This document shows positions 12,759-20,516 of a DNA stretch of 21,176 nucleotides, in pieces. The stretch is taken from contig JAPOOT010000089.1 of NCBI GenBank assembly GCA_026713285.1, forward strand, positions 1-21,176. The letters run 5' to 3'. Numbering within the stretch: the first letter of the stretch is position 1; every line of letters begins with the position of its first letter. Source of the DNA: Gemmatimonadota bacterium (GTDB lineage Bacteria; JAAXHH01). The notes under the pieces were generated by a model that was not told the DNA's origin, ran no database searches, and worked only from the letters and a program-made list of their open reading frames with translations. Made by a program: the position numbers and the translations under genes.

Positions 12759-14453
12759 TCAGGGGTTCGACGCGAAAACGGCGGTCTCGGCGCCCGCGGC
12801 TCTGTATCCCGGGCAGAACCCCTCCTCGATGTAGGGACAGGGACTCCGGGCGATGATCACGCGGATACCCGCCTGGCGCAGGCCCTTGCCGATCACGTCT
12901 CGTGTCCGGGCTTCGTCCCACGGATCGACGGTCTCGTTCAGCGAGACCGGACAGGCTCCCACGATATCGTCTATACTAAGCGCCGTCGTCTCGTGGCCCA
13001 GTTCGGTTCCGCCCAGGTTGGGTGGGCCCTGGAACCCGGACAGGGCCGTCGTGGCGTTGTCCAGTATGAGGATGAGCAGATCCGACCCCTGGTGGACCAC
13101 GTTGAACAGCGCGTTTGCGCTCAGGTGGAAGAAGTCGGAATCCCCGACGACGGCAATCACCGGGTCGGCCACGCCGGACAGAACGAGACCCGATGCGATT
13201 CCGATACTCGAACCCATGGAATACTTCACGTCGAGCATCTCGAAGGGCGGCGTATTGATCTTGATCGCGCAACCGGGATCGACCACGTAAACCGGCGACA
13301 GGCCGTATTGCGCGCTCAATTCGCGCAGGATTCCGAAAACCGGTGTATAGGGGCAGTTCGACGGCAGTCCGGCCTCGCTGGGCAGGTACTTCTGTTCGTC
13401 TTCCAGCGAGAAGTCTCGGTCAGGTTTATATCCGGGGACGAAACCGGCCAGGGACTCCGCGATCTGCCAGCGGAACAACTCCCCTTCCCGCGGCACGGCC
13501 CGGTCGTGCTTGCCGCTGACCGGCGTCGATATCTTCGCGTCATAGGCAACCGACTTGATCAGCGTTTCCAGAAAGGGTTCGTTCTCTTCCAGTACCAGGG
13601 TTTTCTCCGTCGAGCGCAGAAATCCGGTGATCTGGTCGGCGGGCAGCGGCCACAGGGTGGACAGCTTGAGAATGGAGAGACCGGAAGTGTCCGCCCCATG
13701 AAGCACGTCCATCAACTTGGTGTGAATTACGCCTGCGGCGATAATGCCGGTCTTTCCCGTGCCGGTCACGGTGTTGAAGTCTGCCCGTTCGAAATGCCGC
13801 GCGATCGATTCGAGCCGGTCGTGCAGTCGTCTGTGCAATCGGACGGCATTTCCGGGAACCGATATCCAGCGCATGGGATGACGTTCGAAAGCGTGGGGCC
13901 GCACGTAAGTCGTACGAGGAATTTCCGGTCGTTCCAGTTCTTCTTCCATCGTGCCGAAGGATTTCGTGATGCGCACGATGAAGGGCATCTGCGTTTCGCG
14001 GGAAAGCCGGAACGCCTCCCGCGTCATTGAGATCCCTTCGGAGGGCGTCGCCGGCTCCAGCATGGGCAGTTCGCTTCCCCAGGCGATCGGACGGGTATCC
14101 TGGTCGTTCTGGGAGGCCCATGCGCCCGGATCGTCCCCGAGCAGGATGACCAGCCCCGCGCCCACGTCCGTCAGGTTGGCCACCATGACGGCATCGAGCG
14201 CGACGTTGAACCCGACGCCCTTGCACCCCATCAGGGCCGGCACCCCTCCGATAGACGCGCCGACCGCCGTCTCAAAGGCGACCTTTTCGTTGGCGGACCA
14301 TTCAACGTGCAGACCGTGACTGTCCACGAAGCCGCGCAGGAACTCGATGGTGCTGCTGCTCGGCGAACCAGGATAGCTCGTCGCCACCGCGACACCCGAC
14401 TGCAGTGCGCCATAGGCGATGGCCTGGTCACCGGTGATTCGCATCCCGGCCAC
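12759..14453 (-). CDS. IorA-like thiamine-pyrophosphate 2-oxoacid oxidoreductase subunit lacking the ferredoxin domain
   Basis: The protein (564 residues) resembles the alpha subunit of indolepyruvate:ferredoxin oxidoreductase, which decarboxylates aryl-2-oxoacids to acyl-CoA. The N-terminal domain opens with ITGDQAIAYGALQSGVAVAT and YPGSPSSSTIEFL (27-39). The C-terminal TPP domain has MGSSIGIASGL (413-423) and a TPP motif from GDSDFFH (437) to ILDNATTALSG. Two features are missing. The canonical CxGCPH motif is degraded to NCPYTPVFG (366-374), and the C-terminal two-[4Fe-4S] ferredoxin domain is absent, the chain ending soon after SPCPYIEEGFCPGY. No IorB subunit gene is adjacent. GTG at 14453 is preferred because GGGAG lies 6 nt upstream. 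It may be a non-oxidative decarboxylase, or may use separate electron-transfer partners. Confidence 0.85.
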   Translation of the reverse strand: MAGMRITGDQAIAYGALQSGVAVATSYPGSPSSSTIEFLRGFVDSHGLHVEWSANEKVAFETAVGASIGGVPALMGCKGVGFNVALDAVMVANLTDVGAGLVILLGDDPGAWASQNDQDTRPIAWGSELPMLEPATPSEGISMTREAFRLSRETQMPFIVRITKSFGTMEEELERPEIPRTTYVRPHAFERHPMRWISVPGNAVRLHRRLHDRLESIARHFERADFNTVTGTGKTGIIAAGVIHTKLMDVLHGADTSGLSILKLSTLWPLPADQITGFLRSTEKTLVLEENEPFLETLIKSVAYDAKISTPVSGKHDRAVPREGELFRWQIAESLAGFVPGYKPDRDFSLEDEQKYLPSEAGLPSNCPYTPVFGILRELSAQYGLSPVYVVDPGCAIKINTPPFEMLDVKYSMGSSIGIASGLVLSGVADPVIAVVGDSDFFHLSANALFNVVHQGSDLLILILDNATTALSGFQGPPNLGGTELGHETTALSIDDIVGACPVSLNETVDPWDEARTRDVIGKGLRQAGIRVIIARSPCPYIEEGFCPGYRAAGAETAVFASNP

Positions 14454-14490
14454 GAAACGCTCCCGTTAAATGTAAACAGCCTGTGAATGA

Positions 14491-14517
14491 ACGGGTGAAT
14501 ATAGACTTTCACCCCGT
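14491..14517. promoter_or_regulatory. Inverted repeat overlapping the IorA-like promoter (possible operator)
   Basis: GGGTGAA at 14493-14499 and TTCACCC at 14508-14514 form a perfect 7-bp dyad with an 8-bp centre. With one extra C it extends to ACG...CGT at the flanks. The dyad covers the -10 box and part of the spacer of the minus-strand promoter at 14498-14526, where a bound repressor would block RNA polymerase. No regulator gene is adjacent. Confidence 0.45.
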
Positions 14518-14526
14518 CCCGGTCAA
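14498..14526 (-). promoter_or_regulatory. Predicted sigma70-type promoter for the IorA-like gene
   Basis: On the minus strand TTGACC (14526-14521), an exact 17-bp spacer and TATATT (14503-14498) match consensus at 5 of 6 positions each. The start of transcription would be near 14491, about 38 nt before the GTG start. Downstream genes of the group may share it. Confidence 0.6.
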
Positions 14527-14561
14527 GCGATTACCATCGTGGAGAACCGGTCAGAAACCGC

Positions 14562-14590
14562 TTGCGACCGTTTCGCTGTCCGGCTATATT
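14562..14590 (+). promoter_or_regulatory. Predicted sigma70-type promoter for the lysine-tailed aminotransferase gene
   Basis: TTGCGA at 14562-14567, a 17-bp spacer and TATATT at 14585-14590 point rightwards. The -35 boxes of this promoter and the opposed one are only about 35 bp apart, so the two polymerases could influence each other. The leader to the ATG at 14708 would be about 110 nt. Confidence 0.5.
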
Positions 14591-14707
14591 TGACCCGTTT
14601 CCTATCAAGGTATGGCAACAGGATTCGGATGGCGCGCACATTCCCACGGCGGTCGTTCGTTCCACGCTTTCCGCTCCGAATATCCTCTCAATCGACGGAG
14701 TATTGGA

Positions 14708-15997
14708 ATGGCCAGAAAAAAGCAAACTGCCAGAAAAAAGCAGGCTGAAGGAAGTAAGAAAGTAGCAGTTAAAAAAAACCGAGCCATCGGGATGGCGGAC
14801 ACCATGGACGAATTGAAAAAGACGCTCGGAAGCACCGGTCCGGCCGAAGTGGACAACGAGGAATACTGGCGCGCGGTGCGGGCCCAGTTTCCGTACAATG
14901 GTTCGATACGATACACCAATAACGGGACGATAGGCATCCTGCCCCACATGGTCCTGCAGGCCCAGATCGCCACCCTGAAGGAGGCGGAGGTTCAGGATGG
15001 GGATACCGGGGGCGTCGCCTATCCCGCTCCCCACGAAGCCCACGGGAAGCTGGCCGCGCTGATCAACGCGGACCCCGGCGAGGTCGCCATTACGCGGAAT
15101 TCGACCGAGAGCATGAACATCATCGCCCTCGGACTCGACCTGAAACCGGAAGACGAGATCCTGACCACGACGCACGAGCATTACGGCGGCTGGTCCTGCT
15201 GGCAGCATCGGCACGCCCTCTTCGGAAACCCGATCCGGAAACTCGACCTGTACGATCCGCCTGAAGACGAAGACGAGATCGTTGGGCTGTTCGAGGAAGC
15301 CATTCGGCCGGAAACCCGCGTGCTCAGCTTCTGCCACGTCACCTGCACCACGGCCTGGCGCCTGCCCGTCAAGAAGATCTGCGCGATGGCCCGCAAGCGT
15401 GGGCTTATTACGGTCGTCGACGGCGCGCAGTCGGTCGGCATGATCGCGGTCGACGTGAAGGACCTCGGCGGTGATTTCTATGTGAGCAGCACGCACAAAT
15501 GGCTGTTTACGCCCAAAGGTACGGGCCTGTTGTACGTGGATGACGGGGCGCAGGACACGATCACGCTGGGTTACTACTCGGGAGGCGGCCGGCCGACGGC
15601 GAGGCGATTCGAGAACAACGCGAGCCAGAGCTACGCGCCGCTCGTGGGATTCGCCGTGGCCGTGGATTTTCACAACGCCATCGGTACCCGTCTGATCGAG
15701 GACCGCGGCGCGGCCATCGCGAAGTGGCTGAAGACCCGTCTTTCCAAAATACCCGGCGTCCGGGTGTGGACTCCCATGAGCCGCGGACTGTCCGCGTCCA
15801 TGGTTTCCTTCTCCATCGCCGGCATGACCTCCTCCGACGTGGGCACGCCGCTCAGGGAACGGTACCGGATCCACAGCCGCGGCCTGCACGAAGGCGGATA
15901 TCACGGCGCCCGCATTTCCTGCGCCATGCACAACAGCTATGATGAGATGGAGCAAGTCGTCAGCGCCGTGAAAGAAATCGCGGCGAACCGGTGCTGA
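14708..15997 (+). CDS. Class V aminotransferase-fold PLP enzyme with a lysine-rich N-terminal tail
   Basis: The enzyme body spans about residues 48-425 of 429. It has IRYTNNGTIGILP, TRNSTESMNIIALGL (129-143), TTTHEHYGGWSCW (153-165), Asp238 in VVDGAQSVG and the PLP lysine Lys264 in SSTHKWLFTPKG. It is a distant paralog of the enzyme at 10877. The reaction (aminotransferase, epimerase or desulfurase type) is open. I place the start at ATG 14708 because a GGAG lies about 9 nt upstream (ACGGAG before TATTGGA); an upstream in-frame ATG at 14612 adds 32 residues that look like untranslated leader. From 14708 the protein opens with a basic tail, ARKKQT-ARKKQA, encoded by a direct repeat of gccagaaaaaagca at 14711-14724 and 14729-14742. 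ATG at 14792 would remove the tail. Confidence 0.85.
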   Translation: MARKKQTARKKQAEGSKKVAVKKNRAIGMADTMDELKKTLGSTGPAEVDNEEYWRAVRAQFPYNGSIRYTNNGTIGILPHMVLQAQIATLKEAEVQDGDTGGVAYPAPHEAHGKLAALINADPGEVAITRNSTESMNIIALGLDLKPEDEILTTTHEHYGGWSCWQHRHALFGNPIRKLDLYDPPEDEDEIVGLFEEAIRPETRVLSFCHVTCTTAWRLPVKKICAMARKRGLITVVDGAQSVGMIAVDVKDLGGDFYVSSTHKWLFTPKGTGLLYVDDGAQDTITLGYYSGGGRPTARRFENNASQSYAPLVGFAVAVDFHNAIGTRLIEDRGAAIAKWLKTRLSKIPGVRVWTPMSRGLSASMVSFSIAGMTSSDVGTPLRERYRIHSRGLHEGGYHGARISCAMHNSYDEMEQVVSAVKEIAANRC

Positions 15998-16016
15998 ATC
16001 CGAGTTCATTCCAGAA

Positions 16017-16038
16017 CCCGCGGCTATCCATACGCGGG
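16017..16038 (+). other. GC hairpin between the aminotransferase and acyl-CoA synthetase genes
   Basis: CCCGCG at 16017-16022 pairs with CGCGGG at 16033-16038 around a 10-nt loop. No T run follows, so termination is not predicted. It lies 9 nt before the ribosome site of the next gene and could affect its translation or protect mRNA. Confidence 0.3.
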
Positions 16039-16061
16039 CTCACTAAGGGGGAGAACGGATC

Positions 16062-17753
16062 ATGTCCGATACTGCACTTACCATAAAAGCACTGAAGGAT
16101 CAGTTGGGCGAGAAGTTCGCGGAGAACGTCGTCCTTCGGATTAAGCGCGACGGTGAATACGTGGAATTCACGGGGGGAGAAGCGGCTCGCCGGGCCGACG
16201 CGCTCGCTGGACTGCTGTCCTCCCTCGGGTTGCAGCCCGGCGACCGGGTCGCGCTGCTGGCGGACAACCAGCCCGAATGGGGCGTCGCCTACCTGGCCAT
16301 CGTGGGGCACGGAATGACGGCCGTACCCATCGACCGGCTGTTGAAACCCGGTGAATACCAGCGGATACTCGAGGATTCCGGGACCCGGGCCATCGTCGTG
16401 TCGGACGCCTTCCGCGACGATTTCCATTCCATTGCTGGCTCGCTGCCCGAACTGAAGCACGTGCTGAGCCTGGAAGAAGTCATGGCCAGCGAGACCGGTG
16501 CTTCTGCGCCGGACAACCCGGTCAGTCCGGACGATCTGGCCGTCCTGATCTATACTTCGGGCACTACCGGACAGCCCAAGGGCGTGATGCTTTCCCACCG
16601 GAATATCATGTCCAACGTGGTCGCCGCCAGCCGGGTCATCTCCATATCATCCGACGACAGCTTCGTGTCGGTACTCCCCCTTCACCACACTTTCGAATGC
16701 ACCGCCGGGTTCCTCGCGCCGATATACAACGGCGCCATGGTTTCCTACGTGGGCAGCCTCAAGTCGCGGGACATCGTCGATACGATGAAGGATTCCAAGG
16801 CGACCATCATGCTGGCGGTCCCGCTGCTTTACGAGAAGATGTACCAGGGAATCATGCGCAAGGTAGGCTCCCAGCCCGCCGTCACGCGGACGGTGTTCAA
16901 TCTTTTGATGGGCGCGGTGAAACTGGGCGAGAAGTTCAACAAGCGCATGGGGACGGCCCTGTTCAGAAGCCTGCGCGACAAAGGCGGACTCGGGACCATC
17001 CGGTTCTTCGTGTCCGGCGCCGCCGCGCTTCCGCCTGAAGTGGCCACGGGATTCGATCGCCTGGGCCTTCGCATCCTGCAGGGTTACGGACTCACGGAAA
17101 CCTCGCCGGTCGTTTCGGTACATCGCGTGGAGCAACCACCCAAACCCGATTCCGTCGGACCGCCCTTAAACGGCGTGCAAGTGGAAGTCGTGGACCCGGA
17201 CGAAACGGGCGTGGGTGAACTCATCGTCCGGGGCGACAACGTGATGCTGGGCTATTACAACAACCCGGAGGCCACGGCGGAGGTGCTCAAGGACGGAGCG
17301 CTGTACACCGGCGATTCGGGATGGATCGACGAGGAAGGACACCTGCATATTGCGGGGCGCCTGAAGAACGTGATCGTCACCCGGGCCGGCAAGAACATCT
17401 ATCCCGAAGAAATCGAGGGTGAACTCGTCCTCAGTCCCTACATCGCCGAGGTGCTCGTCTTCGGCGCCGAAGTCCCCGGTACAGGGGAAGAATACGTACG
17501 GGCGGTCGTTGTCCCCGATTTCGAGTACCTGGAAGAGGAAGGCACGCCGAACGACGACGAAACCCTGAACGCGCTCATAAACAAGGAAGTGCGGGACCGG
17601 TGCGGAAACCTTGCGGACTACAAGCGGGTCCGGGAAGTGGAGATCCGCAGGGAGGAGTTCTCCAAGACCTCGACACGCAAGATCAAGCGGTTTCTCTTCC
17701 AGTCCGCCCAGTCCGGACAAGCGGCCCCGTCAGAAGACGCGGACGGCCAATAG
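16062..17753 (+). CDS. AMP-forming acyl-CoA synthetase (long-chain fatty acid-CoA ligase-like)
   Basis: The 563-residue protein activates a carboxylic acid with ATP to an acyl-adenylate and transfers it to CoA. All core motifs of the ANL superfamily are present: the P-loop YTSGTTGQPKG (164-174), GYGLTETSP (341-349), YTGDSGW (415-421), GRLKNVIVTRAGKNIYPEEIE from 432, and a C-terminal TSTRKIKRF segment with the likely catalytic lysine. The pattern FFVSGAAALPPEV and the overall layout are closest to long-chain fatty acyl-CoA synthetases, but substrate cannot be read from the sequence. GGGGGAG at 16047-16053 supports the ATG at 16062. It is 64 bp downstream of the aminotransferase gene and 34 bp upstream of the protease gene, so the three are probably one operon. 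Confidence 0.9.
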   Translation: MSDTALTIKALKDQLGEKFAENVVLRIKRDGEYVEFTGGEAARRADALAGLLSSLGLQPGDRVALLADNQPEWGVAYLAIVGHGMTAVPIDRLLKPGEYQRILEDSGTRAIVVSDAFRDDFHSIAGSLPELKHVLSLEEVMASETGASAPDNPVSPDDLAVLIYTSGTTGQPKGVMLSHRNIMSNVVAASRVISISSDDSFVSVLPLHHTFECTAGFLAPIYNGAMVSYVGSLKSRDIVDTMKDSKATIMLAVPLLYEKMYQGIMRKVGSQPAVTRTVFNLLMGAVKLGEKFNKRMGTALFRSLRDKGGLGTIRFFVSGAAALPPEVATGFDRLGLRILQGYGLTETSPVVSVHRVEQPPKPDSVGPPLNGVQVEVVDPDETGVGELIVRGDNVMLGYYNNPEATAEVLKDGALYTGDSGWIDEEGHLHIAGRLKNVIVTRAGKNIYPEEIEGELVLSPYIAEVLVFGAEVPGTGEEYVRAVVVPDFEYLEEEGTPNDDETLNALINKEVRDRCGNLADYKRVREVEIRREEFSKTSTRKIKRFLFQSAQSGQAAPSEDADGQ

Positions 17754-17787
17754 GAGACACCGCGACGGCAGGGCGGAATCGCGATCG

Positions 17788-18789
17788 ATGGATAAAATGG
17801 AGCAACCAGGTTCAGATCCGATGCCGCCTTCTCCGAAGGACGCGCGCTCTGATACCCCGTTACCGATCGATGCGGGACAGCAGAGAACGCATTGGCGACG
17901 CCCCGCCGTCCTGTTCGTCTGTACCTTTCTGACCACCCTTGTTTCCGGCACGATCATGGAGCACCCCGCCGTGCCGCCGCTGGTGGTGCTATTCACCCTG
18001 TTGAGCGTCCCGTCGCTTCTACTTGACGGCCTGCCCTTCTCCCTGTCGGTACTCGGTATTCTCATGGCCCACGAGATGGGACATTATCTCTACGCCAGGT
18101 GGTACGGCGTCCACACCTCCCTCCCCCATTTCATCCCATCGCCCCTCGTCTTCATCACGCCGAATCCGGGCACCTTCGGCGCCGTAATCGTCACGAAAGC
18201 GCCTTACCCGAACAGGCAAGCGCTGATGGACATCGGCGCCGCCGGACCTATCGCCGGTTTCATCGTGGCCGTCCCGATCATGGCCTACAGTCTCGTCGGA
18301 GCCAGGGTGGATCTCATCCCCGGCGAGGGGGAGGGCCTTTTCCTGGGCGAACCCCTGGTGTTTCAGGCGCTCGCATACCTGATACACGGCCCGCTGCCAG
18401 AGAACTATACCATTTACCTTGATTCCGTTGGCCTTGCGGCATGGTTCGGCTGTCTGGTGACCATGCTCAACCTGCTGCCGGTGGGACAATTGGACGGCGG
18501 CCATATTCTGTACGCGTTCACGGGTGGCGCGGTCCGGGGCAGGCGTCTCCAGCGGAACTTTACGATCGCGAGTTTCCTGGCGCTGGCTGTACTCGGCATG
18601 TATTCGCCGGGTTGGTGGGTCTTCGGGGCGCTGCTGCTGCTCATGGGCAGGTTCAGCGGTTTCAGGCACCCCACGCCGATCGACGATGCCGCGCCGCTTC
18701 CCAGACACAGCAAGTGGCTGGGTTGGCTCGCGGTCCTGGTCTTTATTCAGACCTGCATGCCGGTGCCGATCTCGTTTACGGGACCGTAG
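17788..18789 (+). CDS. M50-family (site-2-type) membrane metalloprotease
   Basis: The 333-residue protein has the zinc motif HEMGH at 95-99 in a membrane helix and the second metal-ligand motif NLLPVGQLDGGH (228-239, Asp236). This is the intramembrane S2P protease layout. Between them lies a loop with PSPLVFITPNPGTFGAVIVTKAPYPNR, and IGAAGPIAGFIVAVP, a pattern typical of the EGY/YdiL-like branch. About six further hydrophobic stretches fit an integral inner-membrane protein. There is no PDZ domain, unlike RseP. The N-terminal 35 residues are hydrophilic. The start at 17788 (or 17797) is chosen over a long upstream extension that would overlap the acyl-CoA synthetase gene. Its protein substrate is unknown. 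Confidence 0.88.
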   Translation: MDKMEQPGSDPMPPSPKDARSDTPLPIDAGQQRTHWRRPAVLFVCTFLTTLVSGTIMEHPAVPPLVVLFTLLSVPSLLLDGLPFSLSVLGILMAHEMGHYLYARWYGVHTSLPHFIPSPLVFITPNPGTFGAVIVTKAPYPNRQALMDIGAAGPIAGFIVAVPIMAYSLVGARVDLIPGEGEGLFLGEPLVFQALAYLIHGPLPENYTIYLDSVGLAAWFGCLVTMLNLLPVGQLDGGHILYAFTGGAVRGRRLQRNFTIASFLALAVLGMYSPGWWVFGALLLLMGRFSGFRHPTPIDDAAPLPRHSKWLGWLAVLVFIQTCMPVPISFTGP

Positions 18790-18844
18790 GATGATCGTCG
18801 CGCCGCGGGACGGCGTTGAGGTGGGTAGGGGATCGGCGCGGGGA

Positions 18845-19600
18845 TCAACTGATCAGCAGCCGTTCCAGCTTCTTGTGGATTCGTTCGTCGTCCCCGTCGA
18901 TACGATGGGCCTTGAGCAATTCGTCGATCGCCCGGGCGTTTTCACCCATGATCTCGAAGATGGATCCCAAGGCGTAGTGGGCCGCGAAATTGGTAGCGTC
19001 GAGTTCGAGGGCCTTCTGGTACTCACCGATCGCGAAGTCCCATTTCTCCTGACGGACGTAGATTTCCGCGAGACTCATATGGACTTCCGAGACATCACCA
19101 TCCCAGCGTAACGCTTCCCGGTATGAGGCGACGGCTTCATCGTACATCGTGCGCCGCTTGTACACCATGCCCAGGAGTTTGTATGCGGCGCCGTTCCGAG
19201 GTGATCTGCGGATGACTTCCCGGAAGCAGTTGGTCGCTTTTTCGAATTCGCCGAGATAGCAGTAGATTCTACCGAGATCCTGAAAAAGGGCATCGGTGCG
19301 ATACCCGCCTTCGAGGGCGTTCAGCATGTAACCGCGGGCTTCGCTGTAGCATTCCTGCTTCATGTAGATCAGGCCGATATCATACTGTACCGCAACTTTC
19401 CGCGGATACTCCCGGGCACACTTGCTGAGCCACTCGAAGGCCTCGCTCGTGCGGCCGGTATACATGAGCCCAAGGCCGAGGCCCCGCAGGGTCCAGTAGT
19501 CGGTCTGGCGTTGCTCCAGGCGCTCGAAGCAAAGGCGCACAATGGTTTCGTAGTCCTTCTTCGCCAGGAGGAGCTTGAGCTTATGAGACCAGAACCACAT
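18845..19600 (-). CDS. TPR-repeat protein
   Basis: The 251-residue protein is almost wholly tetratricopeptide repeats. I see six 34-residue-type units, each with the W/Y-LG-Y-A-Y-A pattern. Examples are GLGLGLMYTGRTSEAFEWL, DIGLIYMKQECYSEARGYM, DLGRIYCYLGEFEKATNCF, LLGMVYKRRTMYDEAVASY, SLAEIYVRQEKWDFAIGEY and ALGSIFEIMGENARAIDEL. It begins MWFWSHKLKLLLAKKDYET, without a clear signal peptide. I choose ATG 19600 because GGAAGAG lies 9 nt upstream; TTG at 19618 would place the ribosome site inside the gene. TPR proteins act as scaffolds in protein complexes; no partner is evident here. It converges with the M50 gene and is divergent from mobA. Confidence 0.88.
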   Translation of the reverse strand: MWFWSHKLKLLLAKKDYETIVRLCFERLEQRQTDYWTLRGLGLGLMYTGRTSEAFEWLSKCAREYPRKVAVQYDIGLIYMKQECYSEARGYMLNALEGGYRTDALFQDLGRIYCYLGEFEKATNCFREVIRRSPRNGAAYKLLGMVYKRRTMYDEAVASYREALRWDGDVSEVHMSLAEIYVRQEKWDFAIGEYQKALELDATNFAAHYALGSIFEIMGENARAIDELLKAHRIDGDDERIHKKLERLLIS

Positions 19601-19691
19601 ATTTGTTATCTCTTCCAAAAACGGCCGGTACCTTCGAGGGGATTAGATCCCGGGGTATCGGGCCGAGCGAAATCCTCGTCCCGACACTTTA

Positions 19692-19720
19692 AATATACGG
19701 CCGGCGGCCAGGGGTGTCAA
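19692..19720 (-). promoter_or_regulatory. Strong predicted sigma70-type promoter for the TPR gene
   Basis: On the minus strand a perfect TTGACA (19720-19715), a 17-bp spacer and TATATT (19697-19692) make the best promoter match in the window. Transcription would start near 19685, giving a leader of about 85 nt. That leader contains a short hairpin (GGGAT, TAG, ATCCC in plus-strand reading at 19639-19651). Confidence 0.65.
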
Positions 19721-19810
19721 GCGGTGGGGACGGACCGGGACCCGCGTGACTTCATGGTACGAACAGGTGGATTCACCTACCCTGAAACCCGGATGAGGAG
19801 CACTGGATAA

Positions 19811-20428
19811 ATGACCGATAGAGAAGAGGTTACCGGCGTCATACTTGCTGGAGGAATGAGCAGCCGATTCGGTTCCAACAAGGCGCTGAGCAGGTTTGAT
19901 GGAGAACGGTTGATCCTCCGGCTGTGCAAGAGGGTGCGCGCAGTGACGGACCGGATGGCACTGATCACCAATACGCCGGAAGAATACGCCTTCCTGAACC
20001 TGGATTCCCGAAAGGACCTGGTACCCCGATGTGGTCCCATCGGCGGCATCTACACCGCGCTCAAAACGGCTGAAACTCCGCTGTGCCTGTGTGTCGCGTG
20101 CGACATGCCCTTCATCAGGCCGGCCCTGCTGGAGTACATGGTCGAAAGGTCGCCAGGGTACGACGTGATCGTCCCCGTGCAAGACGGCCGCGAGGAACCG
20201 CTGTGTGCGGTTTACCGGAACACCTGCGTCCCGGCGATCGACAACCGGATCCAGGCAGGGAAGTACAGGATTACCGGGTTTTTCGACGAGGTTCGCGTCC
20301 TTCGCGTCGCTTCGGAAGACGCGGGGATCCATGATGCGGACATGTTCTTCAACATCAACCGGCCGGAGGACTATGACGAGGCGTTGAAACGGCTGAACCG
20401 GCCGGAGGAGAGGCGGTCGGCGCAGTGA
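19811..20428 (+). CDS. mobA: Molybdenum cofactor guanylyltransferase MobA
   Basis: MobA adds GMP from GTP to molybdopterin-bound molybdenum to give the guanine dinucleotide cofactor used by the DMSO-reductase family. The 205-residue protein has the nucleotide-binding signature LAGGMSSRFGSNKAL (12-26), with Lys24. The usual GxDK is GSNK here, so Asn replaces Asp. Further motifs are CGPIGGIYTALKTAET (74-89), CDMPFI with the metal-binding Asp98, and EEPLCAVYR. ATG 19811 has AGGAG 10 nt upstream. No other molybdenum-cofactor gene is near; it stands alone between the divergent TPR gene and convergent rsmI. NTP-transferase relatives such as CofC-like or MobA-like enzymes are an alternative, but length and motifs favour MobA. 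Confidence 0.88.
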   Translation: MTDREEVTGVILAGGMSSRFGSNKALSRFDGERLILRLCKRVRAVTDRMALITNTPEEYAFLNLDSRKDLVPRCGPIGGIYTALKTAETPLCLCVACDMPFIRPALLEYMVERSPGYDVIVPVQDGREEPLCAVYRNTCVPAIDNRIQAGKYRITGFFDEVRVLRVASEDAGIHDADMFFNINRPEDYDEALKRLNRPEERRSAQ

Positions 20429-20470
20429 TTGCTCCAGGACCCGGGCACGGCGGAGGATTGCCGACGGACA

Positions 20471-20492
20471 GGCCGGCACGGCCTTCCCGGCC
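20471..20492. other. GC hairpin between convergent mobA and rsmI
   Basis: GGCCGG at 20471-20476 pairs with CCGGCC at 20487-20492 around a 10-nt loop. Its position between two convergent stops suits a shared terminator, but neither strand has a T run after it. Just right of it is a direct repeat: ggccgattg(g/a)tctac at 20489-20503 and 20506-20520, the second copy overlapping the rsmI stop. Confidence 0.35.
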
Positions 20493-20516
20493 GATTGGTC
20501 TACCAGGCCGATTGAT

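Noticed and set aside
12552..14030. 492-codon plus-strand frame over the 48-bp repeat and the IorA-like gene
   Set aside because: Most of it is antisense to a well-supported TPP enzyme; the repeat stays open in several frames by its length.
14531..16009. 492-codon minus-strand frame over the second aminotransferase
   Set aside because: Antisense to a gene with intact PLP motifs and a good start; no recognisable domain.
18790..18844. Shared terminator between the convergent M50 and TPR genes
   Set aside because: Only a 5-bp CGCCG/CGGCG pairing is visible and there is no T run on either strand.
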